From Rhodothermus marinus DSM 4252 (GTDB lineage Bacteria > Bacteroidota > Rhodothermia > Rhodothermales > Rhodothermaceae), in assembly GCF_000024845.1 (NCBI RefSeq), contig NC_013501.1, positions 2,026,874-2,090,873 on the forward strand: DNA of 64,000 nt. The letters run 5' to 3'. Shown piece by piece: positions 38,963 to 47,125 of this stretch. The notes below the pieces were generated by a model, which did no database searches, was not told the origin of the DNA, and saw only the letters and a list, made by a program, of their open reading frames with translations. Positions within the stretch are counted from its first letter, which is position 1; every line of letters begins with the position of its first letter. The translations under genes were made by a program, and so were the position numbers.

Positions 38963-41569
38963 TTATTCCAGCGGCAGCCGGAGCTGACGGCGCACGTAGC
39001 CGACGCTTTCGCCTTCGAAGCGCACCTGCAGGCGGTAGCCGCCGGGCTCGGGGCTCAGCATGACACCTTCGACGGCCTGCACCCGGCGTGGCGTGCGCAC
39101 CTGCAGCGTATAGCTCCGGCCCGCACGTCCCTCCAGCACCAGCAGCAGGCTGTCGGACGCGGCCCGCACGCGCAGCACCCGGAGTCCGCGGTTGTCCATC
39201 CCGGGCACCAGCGGCTCGGGGGCCACATAGACGTCGGTGCCCGGCCGCATGCGGTAGCGGATCGTGGTCGGACCGGCCACCGGCACGCGGATGCGCACGC
39301 GCTGCAGATCGCCTTCCTCCCGCACTTCGAAGACGGCCGGCCGGTCGTTTACGGTCACGGACTCCACGCGGGCATCCAGCGGAAAGGCCGGCGCCAGATC
39401 CAGCGAGACGGGCGCCGCCTCGCCTTCAGGGATGATCTCCACCAGAAAGGCTTCGTCCGTGCGCCGAATGGCCAGCGCATACCGATCGCGTCCCACCGGC
39501 ACGTGCCGCAACCGCAGCGAATCCCACACGGCCGGAAGCTGGGGCGCCACGCGCAACACCCGGCCGCCCTCCCGCACGTCCAGTCCCAGCAGTCCCCGCA
39601 CCAGCGGGGTCACCACCATGGCCTCGGACCAGATCTGGTGGTGCGACGAGCGGCCGAAATCCCGATTGAAAGCACCCGAGAGCAATTCGGTCACGTAGCC
39701 CAGCGCCCCCTGGTAGGTCAACAGCGCGTTCGCCATCAGCGCCTGATAGCCGATGTGTGGTTTTTCGTAGCGATAGGCCGCCATCGACGCCCAGCCGGTA
39801 AACAGCGGCCAGACCGATCCGTGATGGTAGGAAAGCGGATCGTAGCGGCTGCTGGCGTTCGACAGAATCCGCGTGCCCCAGTCGGTGGCCATCTGCGCGC
39901 TGCCCACGTGCTCCAGCGCCCGACGGGCACGCTCCGGGCTGAGCAACCGCCACCAGAGCGGTACCGCCTGCAGCACCGTGTTTTCCGGAAACAGTTCGGG
40001 CGCCGCGGCCCCGTCCGGCTTCCAGGTGGCAAACGCATAGAACCCTTCGTCTTCCAGCCAATAAGTGCGCTCGATGGCCGCCCGCACCCGCACCGCCCGC
40101 TGCCGCACTTCGGCCGCCAGTTCGGTTTCGCCCAGGGCCGTCGCCATGGCCTCCATCCCCTCCAGCGCGGCCAGCCAGACGCCCTGCTGGTACAGCTCTT
40201 CGTGCGGCGGGTACAGCAGCCCCCCTTCCACCCAGCCGTGTCCCACGCCGGTGTTTTCCACCAGGTCGTTGCCGTCCGTGTCGGTGCCGGCCGTGAAGCG
40301 GTAAGCCCTTACAAGCGCGTCCCAGTGCTCTCGGATGTAGTCCAGATCCCCGCTCGCCTGCCAGTAATCGGCGTGTGCGATGATAAAGAGCGGCGTGGCA
40401 TCGGCCGAGGCCCAGGGATACGGATAGTCCTCGAACCAGTCGATCAGCGCAGCACTCTGGGAAATTTCGTGCGGGATCTTACCGTCTTCCCGCTGAAACT
40501 TTCGCAGGAAGTCCAGCGCCGTGCGGGTCGTCTCGAAGTGTCCGACGGCCGTCGTGGCCAGCACGGTCCAGAGCGCATCGCGTCCGAAGAACCAGGCAAA
40601 GCCGGGCCGCTCACTGTTGCCCGCCGTGCGGAAGCCGGCCACCAGTCCGGTGCCCAGATACGGGTTGGTTGCCAGTCCTTTATCAATGCCCACCAGCGCC
40701 CAGGCGTAGGCCGTGTTCAGCGTCGGATCTGGCGTTTCGACCTGCAAGGCCTCGTCCAGCAGTCGCTCGTAGTGCGCCACGTTCTGGCGGTAATAGCTTT
40801 CGGCCTGCTCGAGCAGCCGCCGGTAGGTCGCGATCGCGCCGTCGATGCCCTCGACGCTGCCGGTGATCACCACCGGGATGTAGTAGCGGGCGGCCAGCTC
40901 GGGCGTTACCTCCAGCTCGAACCGGTTCGGCAAGTCTTTTGGCTCTTCCTGATAGGGCTGCACCGACACGTCCCGGGCCAGCGGCGAGCCTATCACCCCG
41001 GCAAACCGGCGGGTTTCCTCGGTGATCGTATAAAACCGCCCCTCCTCGTTCCAGCCGAGGTAGCCCGTCATCAGACCGGCCGGCCACATGAGGCGCAGGT
41101 CGGGCCGAAACGCCACGCGGATCGTCAGCGGCCGCACGGCCTGCACGTCCAGCAGCATCACGATACCCGGCTCGTGCACCGGCGCGTACAGAATCTGCCG
41201 CACGGTAAAGGCTGCATGGCTGTAGGTGAGCACGGTCGCCTCGGGCCGCGCTTCGATGTAGGCCAGCGTCTCCTCGCCACTCAGCGGCACCGGATAGTCG
41301 GCAATCTGGAATTCCAGCCGCAGGTCGCGCAGGATCTTGAGCGGATAGACCCAGACCTCAAAGGCGCGGTGTTCGTAGCCGAGCAGCGCTGCCCGCCGTC
41401 CCACCACGTCCAGAAACGCCCCGGCCTGCGTGGGCCGCGCCAGCACCAGTCGGCCGGTGGGACGCTCAAAGCGCGGCACCAGTCCTTCGATCTGTTGCGC
41501 CTGCACCGCCATCATGCCGGACAGCAAACAGCCAAGCCATACCGTAATCCATCCTTTTCCTCGCAGCAT
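38963..41569 (-). CDS. Secreted (alpha/alpha)6 glycosidase, glycogen-debranching (amylo-alpha-1,6-glucosidase)-like
   Basis: The 868-residue product has a signal peptide (ending VQAQ). An N-terminal beta-rich domain (~25-270) precedes an (alpha/alpha)6 barrel with GFAWFFGRDALW (about 322-333), HEISQSAALIDWFEDYPYPW, GWVEGGLLYPPHEELYQQGV and DWGTRILSN, followed by a C-terminal beta domain. The layout fits six-hairpin glycosidases related to glycogen debranching enzymes. An extracytoplasmic alpha-glucan-type substrate is suggested but not proven. It is on the same strand as, and upstream of, the plug-only and susCD genes, so the locus could act as a small polysaccharide utilisation locus. Confidence 0.7.
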   Translation of the reverse strand: MLRGKGWITVWLGCLLSGMMAVQAQQIEGLVPRFERPTGRLVLARPTQAGAFLDVVGRRAALLGYEHRAFEVWVYPLKILRDLRLEFQIADYPVPLSGEETLAYIEARPEATVLTYSHAAFTVRQILYAPVHEPGIVMLLDVQAVRPLTIRVAFRPDLRLMWPAGLMTGYLGWNEEGRFYTITEETRRFAGVIGSPLARDVSVQPYQEEPKDLPNRFELEVTPELAARYYIPVVITGSVEGIDGAIATYRRLLEQAESYYRQNVAHYERLLDEALQVETPDPTLNTAYAWALVGIDKGLATNPYLGTGLVAGFRTAGNSERPGFAWFFGRDALWTVLATTAVGHFETTRTALDFLRKFQREDGKIPHEISQSAALIDWFEDYPYPWASADATPLFIIAHADYWQASGDLDYIREHWDALVRAYRFTAGTDTDGNDLVENTGVGHGWVEGGLLYPPHEELYQQGVWLAALEGMEAMATALGETELAAEVRQRAVRVRAAIERTYWLEDEGFYAFATWKPDGAAAPELFPENTVLQAVPLWWRLLSPERARRALEHVGSAQMATDWGTRILSNASSRYDPLSYHHGSVWPLFTGWASMAAYRYEKPHIGYQALMANALLTYQGALGYVTELLSGAFNRDFGRSSHHQIWSEAMVVTPLVRGLLGLDVREGGRVLRVAPQLPAVWDSLRLRHVPVGRDRYALAIRRTDEAFLVEIIPEGEAAPVSLDLAPAFPLDARVESVTVNDRPAVFEVREEGDLQRVRIRVPVAGPTTIRYRMRPGTDVYVAPEPLVPGMDNRGLRVLRVRAASDSLLLVLEGRAGRSYTLQVRTPRRVQAVEGVMLSPEPGGYRLQVRFEGESVGYVRRQLRLPLE

Positions 41570-41591
41570 CGTCGCTCAGAGGTTATGTACA

Positions 41592-41640
41592 AAAAAGCCC
41601 GCTCGGCAATAAAACGCCGAACGGGCCGCAAGGTCAAGCC
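41592..41640 (-). terminator. Terminator after hepT; left copy of a 49-bp repeat
   Basis: A hairpin (arms GCCCGCTCGGC and GCCGAACGGGC, one wobble, loop of 8) begins 10 bp after the hepT stop and is followed on the minus strand by six T. The whole 49-nt stretch recurs at 42467-42515 with four differences, including the non-pairing flank GGCCGCAAGGTCAAG. Confidence 0.85.
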
Positions 41641-41650
41641 CCTGCGCATT

Positions 41651-41992
41651 TCACGGTGCTTCCAATTCTTTCAGCATAGCTGTTATCTGCGCTTTGAGCA
41701 GAGGAAGATCTCGCTCCACCGTTGCCCAGACTTCTTCGAGATCAATACCGAAGTACTCGTGTACCAGAATATTTCGCATCGCTACAATCTGCGCCCAGGG
41801 GATCTGTGGATAGGCGGCATGAAACGCCTGCCCCAGGCGCGCCGCAGCCTCACCGATCAGTTGCAGATGATGGATGATCCACACCTGAATCAGTTCGTTC
41901 TGAAGGAACGCCCTTTTGCCCTGACTGGCATATCGTTCGATCCGGGCAATCGCCTCCAGCATGTCCCTGAGTCTTTCGACAGGCGTTCTCAT
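41651..41992 (-). CDS. hepT: HepT-like (DUF86) toxin RNase
   Basis: The 113-residue product is taken from the ATG at 41990-41992. It is all-helical and HEPN-like, with the motif RNILVHEYFGI near residue 80, which contains the RX4HXY signature. In this family the motif is the RNase active site and its Tyr is the residue AMPylated by the partner MntA. It overlaps mntA by ATGA, the usual order of the module. An ORF reaching 42070 in the same frame would overlap most of the mntA 3' end and is not needed. Confidence 0.92.
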   Translation of the reverse strand: MRTPVERLRDMLEAIARIERYASQGKRAFLQNELIQVWIIHHLQLIGEAAARLGQAFHAAYPQIPWAQIVAMRNILVHEYFGIDLEEVWATVERDLPLLKAQITAMLKELEAP

Positions 41993-42291
41993 AGAGGAAT
42001 GGCCTCCTTCAGCACTTTTTCGCGAATCCGGGGCTTGAGACCGGATTCGCTGAGCACATCGACACGGCACCCCAGCAGCGCCTCCAGCTCAAGCCAGAGC
42101 GCGGCGTGGTCCAGCAGGCTGCGTCCCGGCTCGAAGCGCACGATCAGATCCACGTCGCTTGCCGCGTCGGCCTCTCCCCGCGCTACCGAGCCGAACACCC
42201 GCACGTCCGTGGCTCCGTAGCGGGCGCAGAGCCGAAGGATCTCCTCGCGTTTCTCTCTGAGCCGCTGCAGAAGTCGCTGCTCTGTTTTCAT
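41989..42291 (-). CDS. mntA: MntA-like minimal nucleotidyltransferase antitoxin
   Basis: The 100-residue product shows the minimal nucleotidyltransferase motif GSVARGEADAASDVDLIV (residues ~34-51), i.e. GSX10DXD, and the usual C-terminal helix. The family modifies and silences HepT by AMP transfer to Tyr. The gene lies between near-identical terminator repeats together with hepT, suggesting acquisition as a cassette. Confidence 0.92.
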   Translation of the reverse strand: MKTEQRLLQRLREKREEILRLCARYGATDVRVFGSVARGEADAASDVDLIVRFEPGRSLLDHAALWLELEALLGCRVDVLSESGLKPRIREKVLKEAIPL

Positions 42292-42466
42292 CCTGAGGTT
42301 TTATTCGGAAAACAAGTGGCATCACCCGAGACGGCACTTCGCTTCGCTCCGTGCCTGACTACAAGCGCGCTGGTTGTGCTTCAAACGGCCGGCTACAAAC
42401 CTAACCGACAGCGCTATAAAGGGTTACAGGTCAAAATCGTGACCTTCTTTTCGGATGACTTCTACC

Positions 42467-42515
42467 AAAAAGCCCGTCCGGCAAGAAAACGCCGAACGGG
42501 CCGCAAGGTCAAGTC
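42467..42515 (-). terminator. Terminator after the DUF4340 gene; right copy of the 49-bp repeat
   Basis: Hairpin GCCCGTCCGGC / GCCGAACGGGC with one wobble and an 8-nt loop, 7 bp after the DUF4340 stop; on the minus strand followed by TTTTT. It matches 41592-41640 at 45 of 49 positions. The ~175 bp between it and mntA (42292-42466) hold no gene I can support. Confidence 0.85.
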
Positions 42516-42522
42516 CTGGCGC

Positions 42523-43443
42523 TCACTCCTCGCTTTTTGCCCGGAGCGAGGAGGCTTCGGGCAGGAGTTGGTTGCGGCGGTAGGCATAGATGCGGAAGAC
42601 CGTCTCGTCGTCACCGCGCACCAGCGCCCAGCCGTTGCTCCGCTCATCAAAATAGAGCACCTGCTGGACGCCACCGGGCAACCGGAGCGTCAGCACATAG
42701 TCGGGCGCCCGGCGGATCGAGTCGGCCGGCAGGTCATCGAAGAAGCCGTCGGCGCGGAGCGGATCGAACTGACCGGCCCAGCGCGCAGCCGCCGCCGAGT
42801 CGGCCGGCGCGGTCTGGTCGTCTTCCACCAGTTCCCAGCCGCTTTCGCCCCGGCGCACGCCGTATCGCTTACCTTCATGCTGCACTTCCAGCGCCTCGAG
42901 CTGGCCCGCCGGCACGTTCAGGATCGTCTTGTCGCGCCAGCGGCTCAGATCCTCCGGGAAGGTCAGGTCGGTTCGGGCCAGAAACACCCGCTCATCCGTG
43001 GCCAGGCGCACGTACCGGGCGTTGAAATCCGGCCCCGTATTGCCCCAGAACAACTGGAGCGAGTCGCCCGCCTTCCGATAGGCCACCAGGCGGATGGCGT
43101 TCGAGTCGGCCACGCCGTAATTGCCGTAGCGGGCCGGGTTGGTGGAAACGACGCTTTCCAGTTCCGTTTCGGCCAGATTCTCGACGAAACGTCGGGCAAA
43201 GGACGAGTCGGCCGGATAGCGAATCGGGGCCGTCAGTTGCCAGCCCGAACCGCTCCGCTCCAGCACCAGCGGGTCCTTGCCCGGCCGCTCCAGTTGGATG
43301 CGCGTGATCTCGTCCGCCCGGAGCGTCCATTCTGGCACGTCGATCGTCGAGGGGTTTCGCTTGAAGGCGCCGGTGGCCCAGGCCAGCACGAGCAGGACCA
43401 CCAGCACGATCGACAGAATGACAACCGGATTTTTTCGCGACAT
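42523..43443 (-). CDS. DUF4340-domain membrane-anchored protein
   Basis: The 306-residue product has one N-terminal membrane helix (about 7-26) and an exported domain with two similar halves, typical of DUF4340 (RADEITRIQLERPGKDPLVL, LTAPIRYPADSSFARRFVEN; second half from YPADSAAAARWAG-like around 225). Proteins of this family regularly accompany GldA/F/G-type ABC systems; the role is not known. Last gene of a four-gene unit, 20 bp after the GldG-like gene, and closed by the repeat terminator. Confidence 0.8.
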   Translation of the reverse strand: MSRKNPVVILSIVLVVLLVLAWATGAFKRNPSTIDVPEWTLRADEITRIQLERPGKDPLVLERSGSGWQLTAPIRYPADSSFARRFVENLAETELESVVSTNPARYGNYGVADSNAIRLVAYRKAGDSLQLFWGNTGPDFNARYVRLATDERVFLARTDLTFPEDLSRWRDKTILNVPAGQLEALEVQHEGKRYGVRRGESGWELVEDDQTAPADSAAAARWAGQFDPLRADGFFDDLPADSIRRAPDYVLTLRLPGGVQQVLYFDERSNGWALVRGDDETVFRIYAYRRNQLLPEASSLRAKSEE

Positions 43444-43463
43444 GGCTCACGTCCGGGATGGTT

Positions 43464-44990
43464 TCAGGTGGTCAGCACGATCTGACGCTGACGCCGGATG
43501 CGCCAGCGGATCAGCCCGAAGAGCACCACCAGCACCACCGGTCCCAGGATGTTCGCGTACTTGATGAAGGGCCGCAGGCTTTCGCTCACCGGTTCGAGCG
43601 CCCGCGGCGTGATCGACTTGGTGCGGATCGCCAGCAGCGCCTCGTCCTGACCGAGCCAGTCGGCGATGTTCAGCACGAAGGCCAGGTTGCCCGGCGGAAG
43701 CTGGCCGCCGTAGCGCTGCTCGTTGACCAGATCGCCGTCGCCCACCACCACCAGCCGGGCCGGCTGCCCGACGCGCGTGCTGTCGTAGGCGCTCGGGAAC
43801 GTCCCGTGCAGCGCCACGGCCAGCACGTAGGGACCGTCCTGGAAGTTTTCGGGGTCCGGCAGCATGGCGGGCTGCACCGTGAAGAAGCCCTGTTGCGTGG
43901 CACTTTGCGGCGTCGAGTACACCAGCGGAATGCGCTCGACCCCTTCGGGAAGCGCCGCGCTCGTGTCGATCGAGCTGACGTAGTAGAAGAAGACCTCCCG
44001 GAGCCGGCTGACCATGGGATGCTCCGGATTGAAGCGCGTGGCGATGGGGAAGAACGGGTACTCCACCATCTGGGCCACGCGGAAGAAGCCCACGGTCCGC
44101 TGCAGCGTCACCACCGAGCTCTGGCGGTCCATCACCAGGTCGGGCCGCACCACGGCGCCGTAGTGGGCCAGCAGGTCTTCCAGCCCGGTCTTCTGCTCGC
44201 TGGCAAAGCCGAACTGCAGGTTCGCGTTGATCCGGTTGAGCAGCACGGCCACGCGGCCGCCTTCCATCAGGTAACGGTCGATCGCCTTCAGGTGCGCCTC
44301 GGGAAACGTGTCGGTCGGCGCGATGATGAAAAGCACGTCCGGCCGCGGGTCCAGCGTGCTGTCTTTCACCGACACGGTGCGCACCTCGTAGTTACGCTCC
44401 AGCGCCCGCCAGAACGTTTCGATGGCGGTGCGGCCCGGCTCACCATGGCCCGTCAGGATGCCCGCCACCGGCAGCCGATCCCGGGTGAGCTTGCGAATGG
44501 CGCTGGTCAAATCGTGCTCCAGCGTCGAGAGGTCTTCGATCACCGGGATCGTCTCCCGCTTGCCCGCATACTCGACCACCAGCCCCATGTAGGCATTTTT
44601 GATCTGCAGGTTGTCGTTTTCGATCACCTGCACCTGCACGGGCGGAATGTTGTAGCGGGCCGCCTCCTGCTGGAGCGATTCATCCGATCCCGGATCCAGA
44701 AATTCATACTGAAATTTGTTGCCGCCGTAGGCGCGATATTCATCCAGCTTGTCCCGCAGGAAGCGCCGGTAGCTGCTGTAGGGGGCCGGGAGATCGGCCG
44801 TAAAGAACACGCGCACGGTGACCGGGTCCTCCAGGGAACGCACCGTCTCGATCGACGCATCCGAGAGCGAGTAGACCCGGTCGTCGGTCAGGTCGATCCG
44901 GAAGAAAACGTTCAGGCCGATCAGGTTCAGCACCACCAGAATCAGTCCGACCAGCAGCAGCGTGGTGCGTGTGGTCCAGTTCCGTTGCAT
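43464..44990 (-). CDS. GldG-like ABC transporter auxiliary protein
   Basis: The 508-residue product has an N-terminal membrane helix (about 10-30), then RIDLTDDRVYSLSDASIETV and a large exported region (DPVTVRVFFTADLPAPYSSY; GHGEPG), and a C-terminal helix near 480-500 followed by basic residues. This is the GldG / ABC_transp_aux pattern. In Flavobacterium GldA, GldF and GldG are required for gliding; in other lineages the role is open. It starts 3 bp after the permease stop. Confidence 0.85.
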   Translation of the reverse strand: MQRNWTTRTTLLLVGLILVVLNLIGLNVFFRIDLTDDRVYSLSDASIETVRSLEDPVTVRVFFTADLPAPYSSYRRFLRDKLDEYRAYGGNKFQYEFLDPGSDESLQQEAARYNIPPVQVQVIENDNLQIKNAYMGLVVEYAGKRETIPVIEDLSTLEHDLTSAIRKLTRDRLPVAGILTGHGEPGRTAIETFWRALERNYEVRTVSVKDSTLDPRPDVLFIIAPTDTFPEAHLKAIDRYLMEGGRVAVLLNRINANLQFGFASEQKTGLEDLLAHYGAVVRPDLVMDRQSSVVTLQRTVGFFRVAQMVEYPFFPIATRFNPEHPMVSRLREVFFYYVSSIDTSAALPEGVERIPLVYSTPQSATQQGFFTVQPAMLPDPENFQDGPYVLAVALHGTFPSAYDSTRVGQPARLVVVGDGDLVNEQRYGGQLPPGNLAFVLNIADWLGQDEALLAIRTKSITPRALEPVSESLRPFIKYANILGPVVLVVLFGLIRWRIRRQRQIVLTT

Positions 44991-44993
44991 GGC

Positions 44994-45701
44994 TCACTCC
45001 GGACGTCGTGCCAGGTGATACGCGGTCAGCAAACCGGCAAACGCCGTCAGCGACAGGTAGTAGAGCACGTCGCGCGAGTCGATCACGCCGCGCATCAGGT
45101 TCCGGTAGTGGAAGTCGATGCTCAGGTACTCCAGGATGGGGGCCAGCCAGCCCGGCACGAAGATCGTGACCTTGTCGAGCAGGTACAGTCCGAAAATCAT
45201 GGCAAAGCCCAGAATGAAGGCCACGATCTGGTTGCGCGTCAGACTGGAGGCCAGCAGCCCCAGCGCGCTGCAGGACAGGCCCAGCAGCGCCAGTCCCAGA
45301 TAGCCGCCGAGCGTGGCGCCGTTGTCCGGATCGCCCAGCACGGCCAGCGTCAGCACATAGACGCCGGTCAGGGCCAGCGCCACCAGCAGCACGATCACCA
45401 CCGACAGCAGCTTGGCGGCGATGACCTGTCCGTCACGCACCGGAAGCGTCAGCAGCAGTTCGATCGTACCGGCGCGGCGCTCTTCGGCGAACGTGCCCAT
45501 CGTAAGCGCCGGAATGAAGAACATGAACAGCACCGGCGCCAGGTCGAAGACCGATCGCAGCGACGCGACGTTCTCGACGAACAGGCTGTTGCCGAAGAAC
45601 CAGCCTGTGATCAGCAGAAACACGCTCAGCACAATGTAGGCCGACGGGCTGTCGAAGAAGGCCCGCAGTTCGCGTCGCGTGAGGATCCAGACTTCCCGCA
45701 T
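44994..45701 (-). CDS. GldF-like ABC transporter permease
   Basis: The 235-residue product has six hydrophobic segments of the ABC-2 permease type, with the characteristic start REVWILTRRELRAFFDSPSA and EERRAGTIELLLTLPVRDGQ near residues 72-92. It lies 13 bp after the ATPase gene and 3 bp before the GldG-like gene. Confidence 0.87.
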   Translation of the reverse strand: MREVWILTRRELRAFFDSPSAYIVLSVFLLITGWFFGNSLFVENVASLRSVFDLAPVLFMFFIPALTMGTFAEERRAGTIELLLTLPVRDGQVIAAKLLSVVIVLLVALALTGVYVLTLAVLGDPDNGATLGGYLGLALLGLSCSALGLLASSLTRNQIVAFILGFAMIFGLYLLDKVTIFVPGWLAPILEYLSIDFHYRNLMRGVIDSRDVLYYLSLTAFAGLLTAYHLARRPE

Positions 45702-45714
45702 CGCTCCAGCGCGT

Positions 45715-46641
45715 TTAGTTCATCGTGAGCTGGCGGAAGACCTCCTCCAGATCGACACGCTCCCGATGGAGCTCGGTGAGCGTCCAGCCGCGCTCGACGA
45801 CCAGGCGGAACAGCTCCGGCCGCAGGTCTTTCTGGCCGTCGGCACTCAGGCGCAGCAGCAGCGTGCCGTCGCTTTCCGTCCGCGCCTCCTCCACGCGCAC
45901 GCCGTCCACCCGCTCCAGGGCCGATCGCACTTCGGGCTCCGGCGCCTGCACGCCGAACAGAATGCGCTGGCCGCCGTGCGCCGACTGCAACTCGTCGGGC
46001 GTGCCGTCGGCCACGATCCGCCCGCGGTGGATGATCAGCACGCGGTCGCACGAAGCCTGTACCTCGGGGAGGATGTGCGTCGAGAGGATGACGGTCTTTT
46101 CGCGCCCGAGCGTCTTGATCAGGCTTCGGATCTCCACGATCTGGTTGGGGTCGAGCCCCGAGGTCGGCTCGTCCAGGATCAGGATGGGCGGGTCGTGCAC
46201 CATGGCCTGCGCCAGCCCGACGCGCTGGCGGTATCCCTTCGAGAGCGCATCAATGCGCTTGGTGAGCACGTCGCCCAGCCCGCACACCTCGATCACCTCG
46301 GCCAGACGACGCCGCCGCGCCGCGCCATCGAGCCCCCGCATGGCCGCCATGAACTCCAGATAGTCGTAGGTGACCATGTCGGGATAGAGCGGCGTGTTTT
46401 CGGGCAGGTAGCCGATCTTCTGGCGGATGGCCAGGCTGTCGTGCCGCACGTCCAGCCCGTCCACCAGGACGGTGCCCTCGGTCGGAGGCAAATAGCAGGT
46501 GATCACCTTCATCGTGGTGGTCTTCCCGGCCCCGTTGGGACCGAGAAAGCCCAGCACCTCGCCCGACCGCACGGTGAACGAGATGCGGTCGACGGCCACC
46601 TCCGACCCGTAACGCTTCGTCAGCTCGCGTACCTCGATCAT
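45715..46641 (-). CDS. GldA-like ABC transporter ATPase
   Basis: The 308-residue product is taken from MIEVRELTKRYG at 46641 (the frame is open to 46680). It has Walker A GPNGAGKTTT, signature LSKGYRQRVGLAQAM and Walker B ILILDEPTSGLDP, followed by a C-terminal extension. The best match is the GldA type that drives the GldF/GldG complex. First gene of the four-gene unit. Confidence 0.9.
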   Translation of the reverse strand: MIEVRELTKRYGSEVAVDRISFTVRSGEVLGFLGPNGAGKTTTMKVITCYLPPTEGTVLVDGLDVRHDSLAIRQKIGYLPENTPLYPDMVTYDYLEFMAAMRGLDGAARRRRLAEVIEVCGLGDVLTKRIDALSKGYRQRVGLAQAMVHDPPILILDEPTSGLDPNQIVEIRSLIKTLGREKTVILSTHILPEVQASCDRVLIIHRGRIVADGTPDELQSAHGGQRILFGVQAPEPEVRSALERVDGVRVEEARTESDGTLLLRLSADGQKDLRPELFRLVVERGWTLTELHRERVDLEEVFRQLTMN

Positions 46642-47125
46642 GACACGCGTGCCGGTATTGCTTCGGTCGTGGTGGGACACTATTCAAGCAGAAAAGCGAA
46701 CCGGGCCGCACCATTCCGCGGCGCCGTCAGAAAAATACAAACGAAATGGCCGGCTTTTTAGTGTGTCGCTCCGCCTGTCTCATCAATTCTTCGCAATTGC
46801 CGCCGCCTGACTGAACCAGAAGTCTTAAGCGCAGAGCATCAGGCTTCATCCTGAAAAACAGTTAGCGACCCGTGCGCCATCGCCGCAAATCACGGATCGT
46901 GCTTCCGAGCCCGGAGCGGGATCGCGTCAGGGCCCGGCTGATGACCTCCACAGACAGCGCCGTCCCCCTATGCCTGAGCATATCCCTGCAAATCATGCAT
47001 CATGATGTCCGTTTTGCAAGGATATGAATGCCCGTCTTTCCGCCAGATGTCCTCTTGTGCCATTGGTTGCCGTTCCGTATCTTCCCCTTCGTTTTTAGCC
47101 ACGCCTAAAAACTTAGTCGGTTCGG
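46642..47125. other. 484-bp intergenic region between divergent ABC and porin genes
   Basis: No gene supported. A frame at 47002-47730 (+) mostly overlaps the porin gene in another phase and has no domain. Contains an inverted repeat ATCATG-CAT-CATGAT at 46992-47006 and a second at 47091-47112 (next entry). The promoters of both divergent units should lie here; I see no clear consensus pair. Confidence 0.5.
47091..47112 (+). promoter_or_regulatory. Perfect inverted repeat just upstream of the OprB-like gene
   Basis: GTTTTTAG (47091-47098) and CTAAAAAC (47105-47112) with a 6-nt spacer, ending 13 bp before the ATG. It could be an operator or an mRNA hairpin controlling initiation; no Shine-Dalgarno sequence is seen in the 13 bp that remain. 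Confidence 0.45.

Noticed and set aside
38540-42220. A 1226-codon plus-strand open frame
   Set aside because: It spans the plug-only gene, an intergenic region, the glycosidase, two terminators and hepT-mntA. It is Arg/His/Pro-rich without domains, the mark of an antisense shadow.
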